This document shows, piece after piece, positions 7,507-16,490 of a stretch of 48,641 nt of DNA. The stretch comes from Williamsia faeni (GTDB lineage Bacteria > Actinomycetota > Actinomycetes > Mycobacteriales > Mycobacteriaceae). The stretch is from assembly GCA_003202005.1 (NCBI GenBank), contig QJJF01000018.1, positions 1 through 48,641 of the forward strand, read 5' to 3'. Positions within the stretch are counted from its first letter, which is position 1; every line of letters begins with the position of its first letter. The notes beneath the pieces were generated by a model, which did no database searches, was not told where the DNA came from, and saw only the letters and a list, made by a program, of their open reading frames with translations. Position numbers and translations under genes: made by a program.

Positions 7507-8550
7507 CTACTTCTTGCCGGCCGCCAGATCCAGTGCGATGTCGGTGATCAGATCTTCCTGTCCGCCAACAAGTCCACGCTCCCCGACCGCCAGCAAGATG
7601 GACCGGGTGTCGAGTCCGTACTGCTTGGCCGCGGTTTCGGCGTGCCGGAGGAAACTCGAGTAGACACCCGCGAAGCCGAGGGTCAGTGTCTCGCGATCGA
7701 CCTGGACGGGACGATCCTGCAGGGGCCGGACGATGTCGTCGGCCGCATCCTGGAGACCGAAGAGGTCACAGCCGTGCTTCCAGCCCTCGATATCGGCGAC
7801 AGCGATGAACGGTTCGATCGGGCAGTTGCCCGCGCCCGCACCATGTCCGGCGAGCGAGGCGTCGACGCGGGTGACACCTTCTTCCACCGCCACCACCGAA
7901 TTGGCCACCGACAGTGACAGATTCTGGTGTGCGTGGATACCGATCTGGGTATCGGCATCGAGAATGTCCCGATAGGCGCGTACCCGCTGCCGGACACCGT
8001 CCATCGTCAACCGACCACCCGAATCGGTGACGTAAACACAATGTGCACCATAGGATTCCATCAACTTTGCCTGCTCCGCGAGCGCGGTCGGCTCGGCCAG
8101 ATGCGACATCATCAGGAAGCCGGACACATCCATCCCGAGCTCACGCGCCTTGGCGATGTGCTGGGCCGAAACGTCTGCCTCGGTGCAGTGGGTTGCCACT
8201 CGAACCGAGGTAACACCCATCTTGAAAGCGCGTTCGAGTTCTTTGACGGTGCCGACCCCGGGAAGCAGCAATGAGGTGAGTTTCGCGCGATGCACCACAG
8301 AGGCGGCGGCCTCGATCCATTCCCAGTCGGTGTTGCTGCCGGGTCCGTAGGTGAGGCTGTGTCCGGCGAGGCCATCTCCGTGGGTGACCTCGATCGCGTC
8401 GACACCGGCCCGGTCAAGGGCACCGGCGATCCGGGCGACGTTTTCCGGTGTGATCCGGTGCCGGGTGGCGTGCATGCCGTCGCGCAGCGTGACGTCCTGG
8501 ATATACAGGGGCGCGCCGTCGATCGCGGAAGCTCGGTTGTTCGTTGTCAT
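7507..8550 (-). CDS. hsaF: 4-hydroxy-2-oxovalerate aldolase (HsaF/DmpG/MhpE type)
   Basis: A 347-residue class II pyruvate aldolase that splits a 4-hydroxy-2-oxoacid into pyruvate and an aldehyde in the last steps of meta-cleavage pathways. It has the metal and catalytic motif [14 protein letters not shown] (Arg, Asp and His near residues 23-27), [18 protein letters not shown], and [15 protein letters not shown] with the paired metal-binding His. The family forms a channelling complex with the acylating aldehyde dehydrogenase encoded just upstream. The start at 8550 overlaps the hsaG stop by four bases (ATGA), so the two are translationally coupled as expected for a stoichiometric complex. 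The symbol follows the cholesterol-pathway name; the biological substrate could equally be an aromatic acid product. Confidence 0.93.
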   Translation of the reverse strand: MTTNNRASAIDGAPLYIQDVTLRDGMHATRHRITPENVARIAGALDRAGVDAIEVTHGDGLAGHSLTYGPGSNTDWEWIEAAASVVHRAKLTSLLLPGVGTVKELERAFKMGVTSVRVATHCTEADVSAQHIAKARELGMDVSGFLMMSHLAEPTALAEQAKLMESYGAHCVYVTDSGGRLTMDGVRQRVRAYRDILDADTQIGIHAHQNLSLSVANSVVAVEEGVTRVDASLAGHGAGAGNCPIEPFIAVADIEGWKHGCDLFGLQDAADDIVRPLQDRPVQVDRETLTLGFAGVYSSFLRHAETAAKQYGLDTRSILLAVGERGLVGGQEDLITDIALDLAAGKK

Positions 8551-9506
8551 CGGGCCATCTCCACAGTTGAGTCGGTGAGTTTCGTTTCGGCGATCCGCTC
8601 TGCCACCTGCAGCGCGGCCGAGGTCATGATGTCCAGGTTTCCCGCGTAGGCCGGCAGGTAGTGGGCAGCACCCTCGACTTCGAGGAAGACCGCCACCTTC
8701 CACAGGCCCGGCCCGACATCGACACCGCCGGTGAGCGTCGCCACCGACTCGGCATCGTCGAGCTGGGTGAACTGAACGTCCTGCTTGAGGCGGTAGCCCG
8801 GCACGTACGCCGACACCTTGGCCACCATGTCGAGAACCGACTGACGGATCGCCTCCTGATCCGGGTTGGTCACCAGCGTAAGCACGGTGTCGCGCATGAT
8901 CAGTGGCGGATCAGCCGGATTCAGCACGATGATCGCCTTGCCGTATGCAGCGCCGCCTACCGCCTTGATGGCCTCGGACGTCGTTTCGGTGAACTCGTCG
9001 ATGTTCGCCCGCGTTCCGGGACCGGCAGACTTCGAAGCAATCGACGCCACGATCTCGGCGTAGTGGACCGTGGTCACGGACGAAATCGCCGACACGATCG
9101 GGATTGTCGCCTGCCCACCGCACGTCACCATGTTCACGTCCGGTGCATGCAGGTGCTCTTCGAGGTTGACGGCAGGCACCACGTAGGGCCCGATTGCGGC
9201 CGGGGTGAGGTCGATGAGGCGTTTTCCGTACGGCCGCAACGCTTCTTCGTTGGCAACATGCGCTTTCGCGGACGTCGAGTCGAAGATGATCTCGATGTCG
9301 GCGAAGTCCGGGTGATCGATCAGACCCTGGACTCCGGTGTCCACGGTGCTGATTCCCATCCGCTTGGCGCGAGCGAGCCCGTCGGAGTTCGGGTCGATAC
9401 CGACCAGAACGGCGATCTCCACGTTCTTGGCCACTCGCTTGAGTTTGATGACGAGGTCGGTTCCGATATTGCCCGATCCTATGATCGCGGCCTTGATGGT
9501 GCTCAT
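8547..9506 (-). CDS. hsaG: Acetaldehyde/propionaldehyde dehydrogenase, acylating (HsaG/DmpF type)
   Basis: A 319-residue enzyme that turns the aldehyde from the aldolase into its CoA thioester using NAD and CoA. It starts [17 protein letters not shown], a Rossmann motif. The catalytic Cys is about residue 129 in [10 protein letters not shown], and the C-terminal part has [16 protein letters not shown]. The length is typical (300-320). The gene sits between the hydratase and aldolase genes in the usual order. Products would be acetyl-CoA or propionyl-CoA; steroid-pathway members make propionyl-CoA, but specificity cannot be read here. Confidence 0.94.
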   Translation of the reverse strand: MSTIKAAIIGSGNIGTDLVIKLKRVAKNVEIAVLVGIDPNSDGLARAKRMGISTVDTGVQGLIDHPDFADIEIIFDSTSAKAHVANEEALRPYGKRLIDLTPAAIGPYVVPAVNLEEHLHAPDVNMVTCGGQATIPIVSAISSVTTVHYAEIVASIASKSAGPGTRANIDEFTETTSEAIKAVGGAAYGKAIIVLNPADPPLIMRDTVLTLVTNPDQEAIRQSVLDMVAKVSAYVPGYRLKQDVQFTQLDDAESVATLTGGVDVGPGLWKVAVFLEVEGAAHYLPAYAGNLDIMTSAALQVAERIAETKLTDSTVEMAR

Positions 9507-9545
9507 ACGTTCTGCTTTCGACTGGATTGATTGGCTACTGAGTGG

Positions 9546-10334
9546 TCAGGCACTGAAAACTGCTGTCGCGGAGCCGATGCCTGAAATTGTTGTGACATAG
9601 GTGAAGCCGGGGGTCACCGGCACCATCGGTCCCAGGGCGCCGGTCAGGACAACCTCTCCCGCATGGAGGACCGATCCGTATTCGAGTGTGATGTTGGCCA
9701 GCCACACGAAGGCATTCCAGGGACTGCCCAGGCAATCCGAGCCCTTGCCCTGCGACACCTGCACACCGTTTTCGGTCATGGTCATCTCGACGCCGGTGAG
9801 GTCGGGAACATCGCCTCGGTCACGTCGATCCCCCAGCACGTAGAGTCCGGACGACGCATTGTCCGCAACCGTGTCGGCCAGGCTGATGTCCCAGTTGGCA
9901 ATACGACTGTCGACGATCTCGAACGAGGCGTAGACATCGGACACGTACTGCGGCGCATCGGCTTCGGTGATCGGCGCCGTGATGTCGCGGGAAAGCACGA
10001 ACGCGATCTCGGCCTCGATTTTCGGCTGCAGCAGACGTGTGGAGTCCACCTCTGCATCACCGGTGCAGTCCATGTCGTCGAGCAACACACCGAAGTCGGG
10101 CTGGTCGACACCGAGCTGTTTCTGCACCGCCGGCGACGTCAAGCCTGTCTTGCGCCCGACGATGCGACGCCCCGACGCAACCAGCCCGTCGATGTTCAGC
10201 TTCTGCACGCGGTAGGCCGCATCGATGTTGTCCCGACCGATCAGGTCCCGCACCGGCTCGCACGGTGTTCCCGTACGAGCAGCGGCGGCAAGTCGCTCGG
10301 CCGCATCGCCGATCACGTGTTCTTTCGTTGTCAT
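9546..10334 (-). CDS. hsaE: 2-hydroxypenta-2,4-dienoate hydratase (HsaE/MhpD type)
   Basis: A 262-residue member of the fumarylacetoacetate-hydrolase-like hydratase family that adds water to a 2-hydroxydienoate to give the 4-hydroxy-2-oxoacid used by HsaF. Supporting motifs are RDNIDAAYRVQ, RRIVGRKTGLTS, DFGVLLDDM, the metal-binding acidic residues in KIEAEIAFVL, and LGSPWNAFVWLAN. It is the first gene of the operon, 39 bp upstream of hsaG. The 47-bp gap to the divergent IclR gene must contain both promoters, so the IclR protein is its probable regulator. Confidence 0.93.
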   Translation of the reverse strand: MTTKEHVIGDAAERLAAAARTGTPCEPVRDLIGRDNIDAAYRVQKLNIDGLVASGRRIVGRKTGLTSPAVQKQLGVDQPDFGVLLDDMDCTGDAEVDSTRLLQPKIEAEIAFVLSRDITAPITEADAPQYVSDVYASFEIVDSRIANWDISLADTVADNASSGLYVLGDRRDRGDVPDLTGVEMTMTENGVQVSQGKGSDCLGSPWNAFVWLANITLEYGSVLHAGEVVLTGALGPMVPVTPGFTYVTTISGIGSATAVFSA

Positions 10335-10381
10335 GAGGACGAAGGTATGGCCCTTTCGAACCCCAGACTAGGATTCGTCCC
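10335..10381. promoter_or_regulatory. Compact divergent promoter region, hsaE / iclR-type gene
   Basis: Only 47 bp separate the two starts, so the promoters overlap and one operator could control both directions. It contains TTCGAA and a short CGAA...TTCG inverted pair, but no clear IclR operator. The assignment rests on position. Confidence 0.4.
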
Positions 10382-11149
10382 ATGAGACGGGATGGAAACA
10401 TGTCGCAGCTCGAAAAGTCGGCCCTATTGCTCGACTCGTTCCCCGGCGGGACCGCACTCAGCCTGGCCGATGTGTGCACGCGGACCGGCATTCCACGGTC
10501 AACCGCGCACCGACTGCTGGTCGAGTTGAGCGAACTCGGGTGGATTCAGCGGACCGGAGCCAAGTTCGAACTCGGGATGACGCTGTTCGAATTGGGCGAG
10601 CGGGTATCGGTAAAACGTCGTCTACGTGTAGCCGCGATGCCATTCATGCAGGATCTTTACGCCGTCACCGAACAGACGGTCCACCTCGCCGTCCGCGATC
10701 AGTACGACGTGGTCTACATCGAGAAGATCCACGGGCACACCGCACAGCACTTGCCGTCACAAGTCGGTGGCCGACTCCCGCTCACCTGCACGGCGGTGGG
10801 CAAAGCGCTCCTGGCATTCGAATCCCCGGACTTCCAGACGGACGTACTGACGCGCCCACTCCGTCGCTACACCGAGAACTCGATCACCGATCCGAAAATA
10901 TTGGAACGAGAACTCGCCCAGATCCGCGTCCGGGGTGTCGCCATCGAACGTGAAGAATCATCGAAAGGTACCTGCTGTCTCGCGGCCACCGTGCTGATGC
11001 GAGATGAACCGGTCGCCTCACTGTCCGTATCCGTGCCGAAAGAACGGTTCAAACCCGAACTCTTGGGACCCGCCGTGCGAACTGCATCCCTGGCGCTGGG
11101 ACGAACCCTCTCGCGCGACGGTTCGGACCGGTCGGTCTCGAGTTCGTAG
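10382..11149 (+). CDS. IclR-family transcriptional regulator
   Basis: A 255-residue regulator. An N-terminal winged helix (residues about 27-50, with TALSLADVCTRTGIPRSTAHR) is followed by the IclR effector domain (TVHLAVRDQYDVVYIEKI, GRLPLTCTAVGKALLAF, a late RGVAIEREESSKGTCCLAATV and SLSVSVP). IclR proteins usually control catabolism of aromatic or other organic acids and often bind a pathway metabolite. Its divergent position beside hsaE-hsaG-hsaF suggests it regulates them, either as activator or repressor. The start could also be the internal ATG at 10400, which has GGGATGG upstream and drops six residues. Confidence 0.9.
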   Translation: MRRDGNMSQLEKSALLLDSFPGGTALSLADVCTRTGIPRSTAHRLLVELSELGWIQRTGAKFELGMTLFELGERVSVKRRLRVAAMPFMQDLYAVTEQTVHLAVRDQYDVVYIEKIHGHTAQHLPSQVGGRLPLTCTAVGKALLAFESPDFQTDVLTRPLRRYTENSITDPKILERELAQIRVRGVAIEREESSKGTCCLAATVLMRDEPVASLSVSVPKERFKPELLGPAVRTASLALGRTLSRDGSDRSVSSS

Positions 11150-11178
11150 CCCGGGCCGGTGAAGGGGGCAGGACTTGT

Positions 11179-12912
11179 CTAGCCGATTCCCGCGTTGCTG
11201 TGGTGCCGTTCAAGGTACGTCGCACGCAGTACGCGTTTGACGAGTTTTCCGGTTGCGTTCCGCGGCAACGGCCCGGCGTCGAAGATGATCTCAGTGGGAA
11301 TCTTGTATTCCGGAAGCGATTCGCGCGCGAGACCGCGGATGTCGTCGCCGGTGACAGACTGCCCGTCACGCAGGGTGACCGCCGCGACCAACCGTTCACC
11401 CAGTCGGTCGTCCGGCACACCGAATGCGGCCACCTCCACGAACCAGTCACTGGCGATGAGAACATTTTCGATCTCGACGCATGAGATGTTCTCGCCCGCC
11501 GAGATGACGATGTCTTTCGCGCGATCAACGACGTAGACAAGGCCGAACTCGTCGATGAATCCCAAATCGCCTGTGCGGAACCAGTTGTCAGGAGTCTCGA
11601 CAACCGAACCATCGGGCCCCGCGTAGCCCGCCATGACCAGTCCTCCGCGGATTTCGAGCTCGCCGACGCTTCCGGATGGCACTTCGTGTCCGTCGGCGTC
11701 CATGACACGGGCGTCCATCGTCGGACTCAGCGGCCCCAGCGTGTCCGGAAAGATGCCCAGCAGAGCACCGTTCGCCGTACACACACTTCCGCCGGTCTCG
11801 GTCATCCCCCACCCCGAACTCCGTTGCGCATTCGGCAATGTCGCAGCGATCTTGCTCTTGACGTTGGACGGTGTGACCTGCCCACCCGGAACCACATTCA
11901 TGAGCGAACCGAGGCGCTCTTGAGCAGATGGCTGCATGAGCAACTCGTCTACCACCATCGGTGGGCCCGCCATCAACGTGAGCTTGTGCTCCTCCACCAG
12001 ACCCGCGGCACGTTCCGGGTCCCAGCCCTCCATCGTCGCGACCAGCCCACCCGATTGCATCGTGACCATCAGCGCCGCAAAGCCCGAGACATGGAACAGC
12101 GGGAAGATCAGCAACGACGACACCGGAGGCATCAGCGCGCGTATCTCATCGACCGAAATGCCGTACTGTCTCGCCGCGAATCTGAGGTTGCACTCGAGTA
12201 CGTATCGCATGTTGAGCACAACATTTCCGAGATTGCGATGAGTCAGCAGAACACCCTTTGCCCGACCCGACGTGCCAGAGGTGAACAAGATCATGCAGAC
12301 CGATTCCGGCGACACGACACAACGTTCGCTGTCCTTGTCGGCGCCGTCGATCAGATCAGCGAGCGTCGCGACCTCCATGCCCTCGATCGATTCGGTCGAG
12401 ATCAAGACTGATTCACAGTCCGACTGATCGATGAGCGCGATGCGTTTGGGGTCGGCAATGATTACCGAACTGCGCACATCGCTTGTGGCCGAGCCGATCT
12501 CAGCGCGGCTCGAGCGGCTGTTGTACAGCACCGCCACCGCGCCGATCCGCGTGATCGCGAGCAGCGACACCAGGTAGTACGGCTGGTTGGCCATCATGAT
12601 GCCCACCCGATCACCGGGTCCGATGCCGTATCGGTCCACAAACGCGGCAGCCAGACGCCGGGCACGCGCAAATACTTCGCCGTACGTCCATGTCTGCGGA
12701 CTCACCGTCAGCACATTGTCGGCAAACTGCTCTTCGATGGCCTCCGCGACGTCATAGAAGTTCTCCGGCACATGCCGGTAGCTGCGGATGGCTCCTCCCG
12801 AACCCGCGATCTCCACAGTTTCGAACGGAGCCTCCACGGCCGTCAGCTCGTGTTCGATCTCGCGATATGTCGCGATGACCGTCTCTGCTTCTACTGCAAC
12901 ATCTTCCGGCAT
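11179..12912 (-). CDS. AMP-dependent acyl/aryl-CoA ligase
   Basis: A 577-residue enzyme of the acyl-adenylate superfamily, which activates a carboxylic acid with ATP and joins it to CoA. It has the P-loop FTSGTSGRAKG (about residues 210-220), the GWGMTETGG motif, WFRTGDLGFID in the hinge region, and PRNATGK with the catalytic Lys at about 556. The start at 12912 is fixed by GGAGGCG just upstream. It follows livF after 10 bp on the same strand, so it is the last gene of the transporter operon. This suggests that the acid imported by the transporter is CoA-activated by this enzyme. The substrate is not readable; the protein is shorter than typical long-chain FadD enzymes. Confidence 0.92.
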   Translation of the reverse strand: MPEDVAVEAETVIATYREIEHELTAVEAPFETVEIAGSGGAIRSYRHVPENFYDVAEAIEEQFADNVLTVSPQTWTYGEVFARARRLAAAFVDRYGIGPGDRVGIMMANQPYYLVSLLAITRIGAVAVLYNSRSSRAEIGSATSDVRSSVIIADPKRIALIDQSDCESVLISTESIEGMEVATLADLIDGADKDSERCVVSPESVCMILFTSGTSGRAKGVLLTHRNLGNVVLNMRYVLECNLRFAARQYGISVDEIRALMPPVSSLLIFPLFHVSGFAALMVTMQSGGLVATMEGWDPERAAGLVEEHKLTLMAGPPMVVDELLMQPSAQERLGSLMNVVPGGQVTPSNVKSKIAATLPNAQRSSGWGMTETGGSVCTANGALLGIFPDTLGPLSPTMDARVMDADGHEVPSGSVGELEIRGGLVMAGYAGPDGSVVETPDNWFRTGDLGFIDEFGLVYVVDRAKDIVISAGENISCVEIENVLIASDWFVEVAAFGVPDDRLGERLVAAVTLRDGQSVTGDDIRGLARESLPEYKIPTEIIFDAGPLPRNATGKLVKRVLRATYLERHHSNAGIG

Positions 12913-12922
12913 TCGACGCCTC

Positions 12923-13666
12923 CTACACCGCTTGCGGACGACTGTCGCCGCCGGATTGCCCGAGATAGGCCCGTTCGATCCTGCCCACATCATTCGAAAG
13001 CACCGTCGCATCGTCCTCCAGGCTCACGTGACCATGCACCAGGACAACAGCTCGATCAGCGATCCCGAGTGCCAGGCGCACATGCTGTTCCACCAGCATC
13101 ACGGCAGTTCCCTCGGAGGACGCGACATTGCGCAAGACACCGAGGATCGACTCGACCACGACCGGCGCCAACCCCATACTCAGCTCATCGATGAGGAGCA
13201 CCTTGGGTCGCTGCACAAGCGCCCGGCCGATGGCGAGCATCTGCTGCTCCCCGCCGGAGAGCTGACCCGCGGCGAGATTCAATCGAGCTTCCAGCGCGGG
13301 AAAGTACTGCAGCACTTCGTCGATGGACGAGCGCGCCGTGGGTCCACGCCCTCTGATGGCCAGACGGAGATTCTGCGCGACGGACAACTTCTTGAACAGT
13401 GCGCGATCGTCGGGAACCAGGACCAGACCCCGGCGTACTGCCGCGCGAGTATTCCCTGACCCGAGTTGCTCACCCGCCAACAACACCGAGCCGCCAAGCC
13501 TGGGAAGCAATCCGGCCAGCGTCATCAGCAAGGTCGTCTTGCCCGCGCCGTTCGGTCCGAGAAGCGCAACGATCTCGCCTTCGGACAAAGACAGATCGAG
13601 GCCGCGCACGCATGGACTCCTCCGAGTATGGCCGGCATCCAGGTTTTCACAGGACAGAACACTCAT
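12923..13666 (-). CDS. livF: LivF-type ABC transporter ATP-binding protein
   Basis: A 247-residue ATPase of the branched-chain amino acid / organic acid (HAAT) importer family. It has Walker A GPNGAGKTT (residues 37-45), the LSGGEQQ signature (136-142), Walker B VLLIDE (156-161) and the H-switch LVEQHV. It is the second ATPase of the transporter, pairing with the LivG domain of the fused protein encoded upstream; the two genes overlap by four bases (ATGA). The downstream CoA-ligase gene argues that the cargo is a carboxylic acid rather than an amino acid; that is inference. Confidence 0.94.
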   Translation of the reverse strand: MSVLSCENLDAGHTRRSPCVRGLDLSLSEGEIVALLGPNGAGKTTLLMTLAGLLPRLGGSVLLAGEQLGSGNTRAAVRRGLVLVPDDRALFKKLSVAQNLRLAIRGRGPTARSSIDEVLQYFPALEARLNLAAGQLSGGEQQMLAIGRALVQRPKVLLIDELSMGLAPVVVESILGVLRNVASSEGTAVMLVEQHVRLALGIADRAVVLVHGHVSLEDDATVLSNDVGRIERAYLGQSGGDSRPQAV

Positions 13667-16437
13667 GTTGAAACCTCGTCGGTAGCGACAGAACCCGAGG
13701 TCTCTGTCAGGTCATTGCCGTGTCCGGTGGGGGAACCAAGGTAGGCGCGGATCACCGCATCGTCCGTTCTGATTTCGTCGGGAGTACCCGTGGCGATCAC
13801 ACCACCGAGGTCGAGCACGATGACGCGATCACAGATGCTGAGCACCAGTTCCATGTCGTGATCGACAAGCAGCATTGTCGACCCCATCGCGCGAGCCGCT
13901 TGCAGTCGCTCACCGAGCCACCGGCTCTCGGTGGTGTCGAGTCCGGCCCCGGGCTCGTCCAGCATGGCGACGATCGGGCGGCCGGCAAGCACTCGGGCCA
14001 CCGATACCAGCTGCCGCTGGCCCTGTGAAAGGTCAGCTGCAGCAACATGAGCCAGATGTTCGATCTGCAGCAAGCGCAACACTGCATCAACCGTCTCGGA
14101 CGTTTCGCCGCCAGTGCGGACCGCGCCGACCGTCACGTTCTCCGCAACCGACAGCTCGTCGTAGAGCTCCAGATCCTGGAAGGTGCGACCCAATCCGAAA
14201 CGGCTCCGACGGTGAGGTGGCAGCTTCTCGATCTCGTTGCCGTTCAGTGTCACTCGGCCATCGGCGACGGCGAAACCGCCGATGGCGTCGATGAGCGTCG
14301 TCTTACCTGCACCGTTGGGGCCGATCAACCCGACGATCTCTCCGGAATGAAGATCGAAACTCACGTCGTCGACTGCGCGGACGGGACCGTACCGAACGCT
14401 GACATTCCGGACCGACAGGACCACATCGTCGCCGGTGCGACCTTCGGGGGCGAGAGCAGTCTCCTCGGCGGCGACTGACATTTCACTTGCGCTCGGCCGC
14501 ACCGCACCACCGCGCAATCCGGGGATCCGGATCCGGTGGAGGTATCCGGCAAGTCCGTCGGGGCTGGTGACCACGACGACCACCAGCAGAATGCCACTCG
14601 ACAACATGTAGTACTGGCCGAAGTCCAGGTAGCGGTCACTGAGGAAGAACATCAGGCCACCGGGTGCAAGGACTCCGGCGAGCAATCCCCCGGACACGGA
14701 CGTCACTCCTGCCACGAAGGTGACCGCGAACAGAGCGATGCCGGCGAACACCCCGAAGCTGCCCGCGGTGGCCAGGGTTTGCTGATAGCCCAGCAGTGCC
14801 CCGCCCAGGCCCGCCACAAAGGATGCGAGCGCGAACGCCGCGAGCTTGGTCGCTCCGACGTTGATACCTGCCGCTGCCGCTGATCGCTCGTTCGCCCGGA
14901 CCGCGAGCATCGATGCACCGAAACCGCTGCGCCGCAGGGTCGCAACTCCGAATGCAACGAGTATCAGGAAGGCAAGACACACGATTCCGAACGCCAGTCT
15001 CGGGTAACCCTCCCCGGCTCCGATGCCGACATCGATGCCGAAGAATTCGGGTGGCTCGATGGGAGCACCCTGCATACCGCCGTTGAGGGTGGGATTGCGG
15101 AACCAGAACGCCTCCAGGAACACCGCCAACGCGAGAGTCGCCACCATCAGCGGTAGTCCCCGAACGCGGAGTGCCGGCAATCCGACCACGACCCCGATGG
15201 CCATCGCCACCAAGGCCGCCAGGATCGGAGCGATGGGAAACGGAATTCCCAGATCACTGGTGAACCTGGTCAGGCTGTATGCACCGACGCCGGCCAGGGT
15301 GAGCTGCGCCAGTGAAACCTGACCGGCATATCCGGTGATCACCACCTGCGAGAGCGCGATGATTCCGTAGATCATCGAGCAGACCACAGCCAGTCGCATG
15401 CTCCCCGACGTCATGAAGAGCGCGACCAACCCGACGCCCAGACCAACAGCCGTACCCAGCAGCAGCCGGTGTGGCCGGGGCGACCGTCCGAGGTCCTGGC
15501 GGGTCACCGCGCCTCGTCCCGGAAGTGGCTGCCCCCGAACCAGGAGAAACACCAGAATGAGCAGCAACGGAACGGCTTCGGCCACGCCCGCCTCCGGGAA
15601 CCAGTCGACCGTCGACTGCAAATTCGTTGCCTCGGACTGCACCATCCCGATCACCAGTCCGGCGCCCACCGTCACCGCAACACTCGAAAAGTTGCCCACC
15701 AGTGCCGCCGCCAGCGCCGGCACGATGAACATCGAATATGCGACCGGATTGAGCGGGATGATCGGCGCGATGACGATGCCGCCGATGGCAGCGGTGGCAG
15801 ACGACAGAGCCCAGTTGCTCACTGCGATCCGGTCCGGCGACAGGCCTGTGACCAACGCACCTTTTTCGGACTCGGCTGCTGCTTCGGTCTGGAGACCAAA
15901 GCGGGTGTAACGCAAGACAAGCCCGCAACACACGGCCAGCCCGACAACCACGGCGGCAAGCCACAGTCGATCGGTCGGGACCACGATGTCACCGATCGAC
16001 AGTGTGTCGTGCTCGAAGATGGGACCAACGGTCGGCGTGTCGACGCCGACGCGCAGCGCTATCACGGCCTGGATCACCAACATCAGGCCGATGGACGCGA
16101 CCGCTTTCGCAAGTGCCGGTGCCGAGCGCATCTGCCGGAACACCAAGAGGTAGAGGATGACACCCAAAATCGCCGAGATGACAACCGACAACGCCATCGC
16201 CGGAAGCACGCTCCACTCGCTACCGAGGTCGATTCTCGCCGGTAGTCCCGGGATCGGGTTGAGGAGTTCGCCGTGTCGCAAGAACGCATATGTATACGCC
16301 GCATAGAGGGCAACCGCGCCGGTCGCGAAGTTCACCACTCCGGAGCTCTTGAAGGTCATCACGAGGGCGAGCCCGAGCGCGGCGAACACGGCCCCGTTGC
16401 CCAACCCCAGAAGGAGAAATGAGAAATGCTGTGTCAT
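13663..16437 (-). CDS. Fused LivH-LivM-LivG ABC importer (two permeases and one ATPase in one chain)
   Basis: A 924-residue protein that joins three usually separate subunits. Residues about 1-290 are a LivH-type permease (starting LLLGLGNGAVFAALGLALV). Residues about 325-640 are a LivM-type permease (GYAGQVSLAQLTLAGVGAY, SGFGASMLAVRANERSAAAAG, ending SPDGLAGYLHRIRI). Residues about 677-910 are a LivG-type ATPase with Walker A GPNGAGKTT (706-714), LSQGQRQ (803-809) and Walker B VAMLDEP (823-829). With LivF and the lipoprotein it makes a complete importer in which both permeases and one ATPase come from one translation product. Such fusions occur in actinobacteria but are not the textbook arrangement. 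No stop or frameshift interrupts the joins. Confidence 0.94.
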   Translation of the reverse strand: MTQHFSFLLLGLGNGAVFAALGLALVMTFKSSGVVNFATGAVALYAAYTYAFLRHGELLNPIPGLPARIDLGSEWSVLPAMALSVVISAILGVILYLLVFRQMRSAPALAKAVASIGLMLVIQAVIALRVGVDTPTVGPIFEHDTLSIGDIVVPTDRLWLAAVVVGLAVCCGLVLRYTRFGLQTEAAAESEKGALVTGLSPDRIAVSNWALSSATAAIGGIVIAPIIPLNPVAYSMFIVPALAAALVGNFSSVAVTVGAGLVIGMVQSEATNLQSTVDWFPEAGVAEAVPLLLILVFLLVRGQPLPGRGAVTRQDLGRSPRPHRLLLGTAVGLGVGLVALFMTSGSMRLAVVCSMIYGIIALSQVVITGYAGQVSLAQLTLAGVGAYSLTRFTSDLGIPFPIAPILAALVAMAIGVVVGLPALRVRGLPLMVATLALAVFLEAFWFRNPTLNGGMQGAPIEPPEFFGIDVGIGAGEGYPRLAFGIVCLAFLILVAFGVATLRRSGFGASMLAVRANERSAAAAGINVGATKLAAFALASFVAGLGGALLGYQQTLATAGSFGVFAGIALFAVTFVAGVTSVSGGLLAGVLAPGGLMFFLSDRYLDFGQYYMLSSGILLVVVVVTSPDGLAGYLHRIRIPGLRGGAVRPSASEMSVAAEETALAPEGRTGDDVVLSVRNVSVRYGPVRAVDDVSFDLHSGEIVGLIGPNGAGKTTLIDAIGGFAVADGRVTLNGNEIEKLPPHRRSRFGLGRTFQDLELYDELSVAENVTVGAVRTGGETSETVDAVLRLLQIEHLAHVAAADLSQGQRQLVSVARVLAGRPIVAMLDEPGAGLDTTESRWLGERLQAARAMGSTMLLVDHDMELVLSICDRVIVLDLGGVIATGTPDEIRTDDAVIRAYLGSPTGHGNDLTETSGSVATDEVST

Positions 16438-16452
16438 CAGGTGTCCTCGACC

Positions 16453-16478
16453 GGGGGCCGCAGCGACGTGCGGCCCCC
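16453..16478 (-). terminator. Strong hairpin between the binding-protein gene and the permease gene
   Basis: GGGGGCCGCA (16453-16462) and TGCGGCCCCC (16469-16478) pair perfectly, with a 6-nt loop, in the 53 bp between the two genes. It probably acts as a partial terminator or 3' stabiliser, so that far more binding protein than membrane transporter is made, as is common in ABC importer operons. Confidence 0.8.
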
Positions 16479-16490
16479 GCTCCGATAGAT

